A DNA stretch of 64,000 nt from Lachnospiraceae bacterium UBA1721 (GTDB taxonomy: Bacteria > Bacillota > Clostridia > Lachnospirales > Lachnospiraceae): the NCBI GenBank assembly GCA_002317155.1, contig DCIR01000039.1:1-64000 (forward strand), in the 5' to 3' direction. Below, piece after piece: positions 57,859 to 64,000 of this stretch (within the stretch, counting starts at the first letter, position 1; each line of letters starts with the position of its first letter). Below the pieces are notes generated by a model. The model saw only the letters and a list, made by a program, of their open reading frames with translations. It did not search any database and had not been told where the DNA came from. The translations under genes were made by a program, and so were the position numbers.

Positions 57859-58889
57859 TGATTAATTTAGTTTCTTTTATCCCTAAGGCTGTAGTTCAGG
57901 GCATTCCGCTTTTATACGGTAGTACAGGTGAGATTGTCACACAGAAATCCGGTAACCTTAACCTCGGAATCCCCGGTGTTATGTATGTTGGTGCGATAAG
58001 TGGTGTAATTGGTGCATTTAATTTTGAGCAGGCTGTTAAATCATATCAGGCTACTCATGAGGCAGCAGATACATTCCTTACAGTATTTGTTCCTATGCTT
58101 AGTGTTATGATTCCATTGCTCAGCTGCTTACTCGGTTCATTGATAATGGGATTGATTTATTGCTTTTTGACGGTAACGTTAAGGGCAAATCAAAATGTTA
58201 CCGGTCTTGCAATGACTACATTTGGTGTAGGCTTTGGTAACTTCTTTGGTGCGTCACTTATTAAGCTTTCGGGTGCGGATGTACCTTCTATCGCACTTAC
58301 AACAACCAGTAAGTATTTTTCGCAGAAGCTTCCTTTTGCGGAGACAACAGGATGGTTTGGTAAGATTTTCTTCTCATACGGACCTTTGGCTTATTTCAGT
58401 ATCCTGGTTGCGATAGCCGCTGCGATTATTATTAAAAAGACCAGAGTAGGTCTTCATTTAAGAGCAGTCGGAGAGAGCCCGGCAACAGCAGATTCTGCAG
58501 GTATCAACGTTACTATGTACAAGTACGGAGCTACATGCATCGGATGTATGATTGCAGGTCTCGGAGGACTTTATTATGTAATGGATTATGCGACTGGTGT
58601 ATGGTCAAACGATGCTTTCGGAGACAGAGGATGGCTTGCAATTGCGCTGGTTATATTTACAATCTGGAAGCCGGATATGAGTATATTTGCATCTATTTTG
58701 TTTGGTGGACTGTATATTCTTTATCTGTTCCTGCCTATAAACATCGATCATATGGAGTATCAGCAGCTTTATAAGATGATCCCTTATGTTGTTACTCTTG
58801 TGGTACTCGTTATCACCAGTATCAGGAATAAGAGGGAAAATCAGCCGCCTGCATCGCTTGGTCTTCCATATTTTAGAGAAGAAAGATAG
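57858..58889 (+). CDS. ABC permease of nucleoside-type transporter (YufQ-like)
   Basis: The 343-residue protein starts at the base that ends the previous stop (TAATGA overlap), behind GGAGG. IPLLYGSTGEIVTQKSGNLNL and GVMYVGAISGVIGAF match the family, as does LHLRAVGESPATADSAGINV. There are about eight membrane helices. It completes the operon of binding protein, ATPase and two permeases, importing purine nucleosides (substrate inferred). Confidence 0.92.
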   Translation: MINLVSFIPKAVVQGIPLLYGSTGEIVTQKSGNLNLGIPGVMYVGAISGVIGAFNFEQAVKSYQATHEAADTFLTVFVPMLSVMIPLLSCLLGSLIMGLIYCFLTVTLRANQNVTGLAMTTFGVGFGNFFGASLIKLSGADVPSIALTTTSKYFSQKLPFAETTGWFGKIFFSYGPLAYFSILVAIAAAIIIKKTRVGLHLRAVGESPATADSAGINVTMYKYGATCIGCMIAGLGGLYYVMDYATGVWSNDAFGDRGWLAIALVIFTIWKPDMSIFASILFGGLYILYLFLPINIDHMEYQQLYKMIPYVVTLVVLVITSIRNKRENQPPASLGLPYFREER

Positions 58890-58973
58890 CGTTTTGAAGG
58901 TGAAATATAGATAAATTGCAACATTGCGGAACAACAAGATATTGTGTTAAAATATTCAGTTGAGTAGGCTTTT

Positions 58974-58999
58974 CCCTCAAGAGAGTAATCTTTTGGGGG
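58974..58999 (+). other. Hairpin in the hom leader
   Basis: CCCTCAAGA (58974-58982) pairs with TCTT and GGGGG (58989-58999) with a two-base bulge, about 25 bases before the hom Shine-Dalgarno. It is not a T-box as far as I can see. A promoter, TTGCGG / 18 bp / TAAAAT, lies near 58925-58954. Confidence 0.45.
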
Positions 59000-59038
59000 A
59001 TAAAGTTGTTTCACATATGTGTTAAGGAGATATTAAAA

Positions 59039-60283
59039 ATGATCAATATTGCAGTACTCGGCTACGGCACTGTAGGAAGCGGTGTAGTAGAGGTTGTGGA
59101 GACCAATAAGAAGCAGCTGAACAAAAAGACTCAGCAGGAGCTTAATATTAAATATATTTTGGATCTTAGAGAGTTCCCCGGGGATCCTTATGAAGATAAA
59201 ATCGTTCATGATGTAGATATTATTATGAATGATCCCGATGTACAGATTGTATGTGAGACAATGGGAGGAACAGGTGCAGCTTATAAGTTTACCAAGGCTG
59301 CTCTTGAGGCCGGTAAGAGTGTATGTACCTCTAACAAGGCTATGGTAGCTGCTCACGGTACTGAGATGCTTGAGATAGCTAAGAAGAACAACTGCAATTA
59401 CATGTTCGAAGCAAGCGTTGGCGGCGGTATTCCGATTATTCGCCCTCTAATGACTTCACTTTGCCATGAATATGTAGAAGAGATAGCAGGTATTATCAAC
59501 GGTACCACCAACTTCATGCTTACCAAGATGGAGCGCGAAGGTGCTGATTACGCAGAAGTACTTAAAGAGGCTCAGAAGCTCGGATATGCTGAGCAGGATC
59601 CTACTGCAGATGTTGAAGGACACGATACTTGCAGAAAGATTTCTATTCTTGCTTCACTTATGCTTGGAAAGACTGTCAACTTTGAGAAGGTTTATACCGA
59701 AGGTATCAGCAAGGTAACTGCTGATGATTTTGCATATGCAGCAGCTGCAGGATATACCATTAAGCTCCTTGGTACAGCTAAGGCTCTTGAGGCAGCATAT
59801 GATGATGAAGCTCGTGCTGCAGGCAAGGCTGAGGTGAGTGTTAAGGTTAGCTCATACATGGTTCCTGTAAATCATCCTATCGCACTTGTTAACGATGTTA
59901 TGAATGGTGTATTTGTCACCGGTAATATGGTTGGTGAGACAATGTATTATGGAAGTGGAGCAGGTAAGCTCCCTACAGCAAGCGCTGTAGTTGCCGATAT
60001 CGCAGAGTGCGCTAAGCATGTTGGTGAGAATATTAAGGTATTCTGGGATGCTGAAGAAGCTAAGCTTGCAGATTATCTTGAGACCGAGACTGCTTTCTTT
60101 GTACGTACAAGCGCTGATGCAGCAGATGCTGTATTTGAACAGTTCCCTGATGCAATGAATATTATCGTAGACGGAAGAAATGATGCAGCATTTATTCTTC
60201 CTGTTATGAAGGAGAAGGATTTCGTAGCATTTGCTGAGAAGCTCGGCGATAAGCTTCTTGGAAGACTTCGTATCTACGCGTAA
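59039..60283 (+). CDS. hom: Homoserine dehydrogenase
   Basis: ATG 59039 (MINIAVLGYGTVGSGVVEVV) behind AAGGAG; ATG 59006 lies in the leader. The 414-residue protein has the Rossmann motif GYGTVGSG, ASVGGGIPIIRPL, INGTTNFMLTKME and AEQDPTADVEGHDTCRKISILA, all family signatures. The C-terminal 75 residues look like a diverged ACT-type regulatory domain. It reduces aspartate semialdehyde to homoserine. Aspartokinase follows 90 bp later. Confidence 0.96.
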   Translation: MINIAVLGYGTVGSGVVEVVETNKKQLNKKTQQELNIKYILDLREFPGDPYEDKIVHDVDIIMNDPDVQIVCETMGGTGAAYKFTKAALEAGKSVCTSNKAMVAAHGTEMLEIAKKNNCNYMFEASVGGGIPIIRPLMTSLCHEYVEEIAGIINGTTNFMLTKMEREGADYAEVLKEAQKLGYAEQDPTADVEGHDTCRKISILASLMLGKTVNFEKVYTEGISKVTADDFAYAAAAGYTIKLLGTAKALEAAYDDEARAAGKAEVSVKVSSYMVPVNHPIALVNDVMNGVFVTGNMVGETMYYGSGAGKLPTASAVVADIAECAKHVGENIKVFWDAEEAKLADYLETETAFFVRTSADAADAVFEQFPDAMNIIVDGRNDAAFILPVMKEKDFVAFAEKLGDKLLGRLRIYA

Positions 60284-60373
60284 ATCTGATTGGCTGATAG
60301 CCCGGTGCTTATTGGTATACCGGACTGTCTGATATATATATCTATTTTAATGATATTGAGGAGAAAATGAAAA

Positions 60374-61693
60374 ATGTCTAAGGTAGTTAAGTTTGGTGGA
60401 AGCTCACTCGCAAGTGCTGAGCAGTTTGAAAAGGTTGGAAGTATTATTCGCGCGGAAGCTGAGAGAAGATTTGTAGTTCCTTCTGCACCCGGTAAGAGAT
60501 TTAGCGCTGATACTAAGGTTACCGATATGCTTTATGGCTGCTATGCTCTTGCAGAAGCAGATAAGGATTTTTCAAAAGAACTTAAAGCAATTAAGGCAAG
60601 ATATGAAGAGATTATCAAGGGCCTTAAGCTTAAGCTTTCTCTTGACGATGAGTTCGTAACAATCGAGAAGAACTTCAAGGAGAAGGCAGGAAAGGATTAT
60701 GCAGCTTCAAGAGGTGAGTACCTTAACGGTATCATCATGGCTAATTATCTTGGATTTGAATTCATTGATTCTGCTACCGTAATTTTCTTTAATGAAGATG
60801 GTACATTTAATGCTAACAAGACCAATGACGTGTTAAGCAAGCGTCTTGAGGGACTTCAGAATGCAGTAGTACCCGGATTTTACGGAGCATATGATAACGG
60901 AAAGGTTAAGACCTTCTCACGTGGTGGTTCAGATATCACCGGATCAATCGTTGCAAAGGCTATTCATGCTGATGTATATGAGAACTGGACTGACGTTTCA
61001 GGATGTCTCGTAACTGATCCCAGAATCGTTAAGAATCCTCAGAAGATTGATATTATTACTTACCGCGAGCTTCGTGAGCTTGCATACATGGGCGCTAGTG
61101 TGCTTCATGAGGATGCTATTTTCCCTGTAAGACAGGAGGGAATTCCTATTAACATCCGTAACACTAACGATCCCGGTAACAGCGGAACATGGATTGTAGG
61201 AAGCACCGGTCAGAAGTCTAAGTATGTTATTACCGGTATTGCAGGTAAGAAGGGCTTCTGCTCAATTAATATTGAGAAGGATATGATGAACTCTGAGGTT
61301 GGATTTGGCCGTAAGGTTCTTCAGGCATTCGAAGAGAGCAACATCTCATTCGAGCATCTTCCTTCAGGTATTGATACCATGACCGTATTCGTTCATCAGG
61401 ATGAGTTCATGGATAAGGAGCAGAAGGTTGTATCTACTATCCAGAGACTTGCTAAGCCCGATACCATCGATATCGAGTCTGACCTTGCTCTTATCGCAGT
61501 TGTTGGACGTGGAATGCGTGCTACCAGAGGAACTGCAGCCAGAATTTTCTCTGCACTTGCTCATGCACACATTAATATCAAAATGATTGATCAGGGATCT
61601 TCAGAAATGAACATCATCATTGGTGTAGCTAATGATGATTTTGAAAATGCTATTAAGGCTATTTATGATATTTTCGTGGAGACCTGCCTTTAA
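60374..61693 (+). CDS. Aspartokinase
   Basis: The 439-residue protein starts MSKVVKFGGSSLASAEQFEK behind GAGGAG. It has the aspartokinase motif KFGGSS, FSRGGSDITGSIVAKAIHAD, TDPRIVKNPQKIDIITY and two C-terminal ACT domains (VGFGRKVLQAFEESNISFEH; ATRGTAARIFSALAHAHINI). The N-terminal half differs in length from the enteric type, as in clostridial enzymes. It makes aspartyl phosphate for the Lys/Thr/Met pathways and is paired with hom. Confidence 0.95.
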   Translation: MSKVVKFGGSSLASAEQFEKVGSIIRAEAERRFVVPSAPGKRFSADTKVTDMLYGCYALAEADKDFSKELKAIKARYEEIIKGLKLKLSLDDEFVTIEKNFKEKAGKDYAASRGEYLNGIIMANYLGFEFIDSATVIFFNEDGTFNANKTNDVLSKRLEGLQNAVVPGFYGAYDNGKVKTFSRGGSDITGSIVAKAIHADVYENWTDVSGCLVTDPRIVKNPQKIDIITYRELRELAYMGASVLHEDAIFPVRQEGIPINIRNTNDPGNSGTWIVGSTGQKSKYVITGIAGKKGFCSINIEKDMMNSEVGFGRKVLQAFEESNISFEHLPSGIDTMTVFVHQDEFMDKEQKVVSTIQRLAKPDTIDIESDLALIAVVGRGMRATRGTAARIFSALAHAHINIKMIDQGSSEMNIIIGVANDDFENAIKAIYDIFVETCL

Positions 61694-61707
61694 TTAAGGG
61701 GTTTTAA

Positions 61708-63558
61708 ATGTCTAAAAGAAATCATAAAAAAAGAAATATAATGGCTTCCAAAGACAACGATAAACTCGAAAAGTCAGAGGAAGAGACTGCTGTTGAAGAG
61801 ACAGAGGTTAATGCTGAATCAGAAAGTGCTTCGGAAGAGAATACTGAGGCTGAGGCGCAAAACGTTAATGAATCGGTAGATGATTCAGAAAATGTATCAG
61901 AGGAAGCAAAATCAGATGATGAAGCAGCTGCAGAATCAGATGAGGAGCCAGATGATGAAGCTGAGGAAGACTCAGCTAAGGCAGATGAAGAGTCGGCGAA
62001 TGGAACTGATGAAGAGTCTGACGGTGATGAATCTGATAATAAATCTGATGAAAACAGCAAATCTGTTAAGTCTGATAAAGCTAAAAAGGATGCAGACAAT
62101 TCAGATAATGCTAAAGAGAAGACTCATATAAGTAAAAAGGCTTCTGCAGTTGAGGCTGATGTCAGAAAAGAAGCGGCTCGTGTGGCAAAAAATAAGCATG
62201 ATCGCGATAAAGCAGCAAATGCTGCAGCAGATAAGGACGAGAAGCGTGAAGCACGTCGTAAGCGCCGTGTAAGAAATCAGGTTATTTCTTATATTGTGGT
62301 CGTTATCCTTGTTTTGGCACTTATCGGTATTGGAGTTTTTGCATATTTTACATTCTTTGGAAAAGACAAGTCTCCTGAAACATCCGGTAATACTATTGAG
62401 GTAACAGAATCAACAGAGCAGACTGAAGATATTATCAATGACATGCTGGGTATGGAAGATGATATTTCTGAGCCTGTTGTAGAGCCTACACCTGTAGAAG
62501 ATATACCTGAGCCTGAAGTTGATCTTCTTGGTGAGTTTGTAAAAGCACAGATTGAAGCAATGTCTCTTGAGGACAAGGTAGCGGGTATCTTCATGGTTAC
62601 ACCTGAATCAATTACCGGTGCTACTGTAGCAACAATTGCAGGAGATGCTACCACCAGAGCGCTTGAAAAATATGCAGTAGGTGGAATTCTTTATTCAAGT
62701 AAGAATGTAAGTAACAAAGAGCAGTTTTCTACATTAATAGAAACCACTTCTTCGCTTGTAAAATATCCGACATTTTTTGCATTTACAGAAGAAGGTGGAA
62801 GCGTAGGCAGTCTTGCTCAGGCAGGATATTATGATGCAGAAGATTCTGCAGCTACTATCGCAGCAACTGCTGATGTTACCAATGCATACAGTGCAGGAAT
62901 CACCATTGGCTTTGCCATGAATGAGATTGGACTTAATGTCAATCTTGCACCTGTTGCTGATCTTGCCGATATAAGCGGTAATGTTTTAGGTAACAGAATA
63001 TATTCAGATAGTATTGGTGATGTAGTCGGCTTTGCCAATGAAATGATGGATGGACTTGAGGATAGCAAGATTACTGCATGCCTTAAGTATTTCCCCGGCC
63101 TTGGTATGGTTACTACTAATCCTGAATCAGGAAGAGTTACTTCTGACAGAACAGATGAAGAGTTCACTGATGCTGAATTTGTCATTTATCAGACACTTAT
63201 TGATAATGGTGCCAATATGATCATGATGAGTAATGTTATATACACTGCTTACAGTGAGGTGCCTGCTAGTTTGTCAGAGGAAATCGTAAGCGGAATACTT
63301 CGTGACAGACTCAACTATGATGGCATTATCATTTCAGGTAATTTGAGTGATATGGCAGTATCTCAGTATTATGGTTCTGAAGAGGCAGCTATTTATGCAC
63401 TCAAAGCCGGATGTGATATGATTCTGTGTCCTGAGAATTTTGAAGCTGCATATAATGGTATTATTAAGGCTGTAAATGACGGAGTTATCGATGAGAAGAG
63501 AATCGATAATGCACTTGAGAGAATACTTAGAGTAAAGTATGCAGAAGATTTCGAATAA
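61708..63558 (+). CDS. Membrane-anchored GH3 (NagZ-like) protein without catalytic residues
   Basis: The 616-residue protein has a highly acidic, disordered N-terminus of about 140 residues (repeats of Asp/Glu/Ser), a Lys/Arg/Ala-rich stretch and one membrane helix (about 191-215). An extracellular GH3 N-domain follows from about 280 (EAMSLEDKVAGIFMVTPESI, GGILYSSKNV, LNVNLAPVADLADI, KYFPGLGMV). NagZ enzymes have K-H-F-P-G-H-G with a catalytic His loop and an Asp nucleophile in S-D-D. Here these are KYFPGLG and ISGNLSD, so catalysis seems lost. AAGGGG precedes the start. Confidence 0.85.
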   Translation: MSKRNHKKRNIMASKDNDKLEKSEEETAVEETEVNAESESASEENTEAEAQNVNESVDDSENVSEEAKSDDEAAAESDEEPDDEAEEDSAKADEESANGTDEESDGDESDNKSDENSKSVKSDKAKKDADNSDNAKEKTHISKKASAVEADVRKEAARVAKNKHDRDKAANAAADKDEKREARRKRRVRNQVISYIVVVILVLALIGIGVFAYFTFFGKDKSPETSGNTIEVTESTEQTEDIINDMLGMEDDISEPVVEPTPVEDIPEPEVDLLGEFVKAQIEAMSLEDKVAGIFMVTPESITGATVATIAGDATTRALEKYAVGGILYSSKNVSNKEQFSTLIETTSSLVKYPTFFAFTEEGGSVGSLAQAGYYDAEDSAATIAATADVTNAYSAGITIGFAMNEIGLNVNLAPVADLADISGNVLGNRIYSDSIGDVVGFANEMMDGLEDSKITACLKYFPGLGMVTTNPESGRVTSDRTDEEFTDAEFVIYQTLIDNGANMIMMSNVIYTAYSEVPASLSEEIVSGILRDRLNYDGIIISGNLSDMAVSQYYGSEEAAIYALKAGCDMILCPENFEAAYNGIIKAVNDGVIDEKRIDNALERILRVKYAEDFE

Positions 63559-64000
63559 AAAATTTACATATGATGGCAAGAATGAGTTGGAGATTTATAT
63601 CCATATTCCTTTTTGCATCAGAAAATGCAATTATTGTGACTTCCTGTCTGCGCCTGCAGATGAGAAGTCACGTTTTGTTTATATAAAAGCTCTTGAAAAT
63701 GAGATAGCTGTTAAGGCATCAGCATGCAGGGATGAGTATATAGTTACATCTGTTTTTGTCGGAGGCGGAACTCCGACTGTCTTGGATGGAGATGTACTTG
63801 CTGATTTACTAACATGCATCAAGAGATGTTTTATAGTGGCTGAAACGGCTGAGATTACATTTGAGTGTAATCCCGGAACAGCAGATTATGAAAAGCTTCG
63901 CAAATGCAAAGAGGCCGGATATAACAGAATCAGTATCGGACTGCAATCGGCAATCGATGATGAACTTATGAAACTGGGACGAATCCATGATTATTCAGCC
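63539..64000 (+). CDS. hemW: HemW-like radical SAM protein, N-terminal part (cut by window edge)
   Basis: ATG 63539 overlaps the GH3-like gene by 20 bp. The 154 residues to the window edge include the radical SAM motif FCIRKCNYCDF, VGGGTPTVLDGD and FECNPGTADYEKLRKCKEAG, then RISIGLQSAID, matching HemW/HemN-like proteins. HemW binds heme and acts in heme delivery; it is not a coproporphyrinogen oxidase despite its name in older annotation. The 3' part lies outside the window. Confidence 0.92.
   Translation, partial: MQKISNKKFTYDGKNELEIYIHIPFCIRKCNYCDFLSAPADEKSRFVYIKALENEIAVKASACRDEYIVTSVFVGGGTPTVLDGDVLADLLTCIKRCFIVAETAEITFECNPGTADYEKLRKCKEAGYNRISIGLQSAIDDELMKLGRIHDYSA

Noticed and set aside
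58890..59038. T-box leader before hom
   Set aside because: No T-box sequence or specifier stem is visible, only one bulged hairpin.

Overview
The window looks like chromosomal DNA of an anaerobic Gram-positive Lachnospiraceae (Butyrivibrio-like rumen or gut Clostridia). This is inferred from protein style, not from a database search. Supporting points are clostridial-type gene orders (rimP-nusA-rnpM-ylxQ-infB-rbfA-nrnA, groES-groEL behind a perfect CIRCE operator), strong AGGAGG-type ribosome binding sites, lipoboxes without outer-membrane genes, many LytTR/GHKL regulators and a moderate to low G+C content. Genes abut closely, mostly on the + strand, with a minus-strand block at 48.3-52.2 kb. 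I saw no rRNA, tRNA, CRISPR array or transposase gene.

Layout. 0-2.8 kb: end of a DMT-family permease on the minus strand, a three-copy 20-bp-period repeat, then a LytTR response regulator, a GHKL kinase and a 16-codon cysteine-containing peptide ORF before a terminator. 2.9-9 kb: glycosyltransferase with a coiled-coil tail, zinc-ribbon membrane protein, CobW-like GTPase, DUF1292 and DUF4190 proteins, and an orphan PilT ATPase. 9.2-22.4 kb: signalling and housekeeping genes, including two cytoplasmic LacI-like/GGDEF proteins, an Hpt protein plus hybrid kinase, a queuosine-precursor-type transporter behind a structured leader, and TrmO. 22.5-31.1 kb: a small minus-strand gene with a leaderless-type promoter, PBP1A, YigZ, MgtE behind a leader with an upstream ORF, a DUF1905/C39-like fusion, and GroES/GroEL. 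31.1-31.9 kb: non-coding DNA with three tandem copies of a cruciform-like element. 31.9-36.3 kb: flavodoxin-like protein, small hydrolase, chemoreceptor, HAD phosphatase, C-type-lectin lipoprotein. 36.4-46.1 kb: the rimP-nusA-infB translation operon, nrnA, ribF, truB and a HAD phosphatase, ending in a 186-bp hairpin-rich insertion flanked by 14-bp direct repeats. 46.3-52.2 kb: Na/Pi cotransporter, orphan LytTR regulator, voltage-gated K+ channel, Xpt and a cytoplasmic GH26-like protein. 52.4-64 kb: GlyA, a BMP/nucleoside ABC transporter operon, Hom, aspartokinase, a membrane-anchored GH3 homologue without catalytic residues, and the start of HemW.

How the genes work together. The translation block makes ribosome-maturation and initiation factors, and ribF/truB follow. 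Hom and aspartokinase carry the threonine/methionine branch. GlyA supplies one-carbon units, and Xpt and the BMP transporter handle purine salvage. c-di-GMP turnover, a phosphorelay (Hpt plus hybrid kinase), a chemoreceptor and two LytTR regulators supply signalling.

Most worth checking: the peptide/LytTR/GHKL cassette at 0.4-2.8 kb, the repeat elements at 31.2-31.5 kb and 46.07-46.25 kb, the apparent start-proximal frameshift in rimP, the structured leaders of the VUT transporter and mgtE, two leaderless-type promoters, and the GH3 pseudoenzyme.
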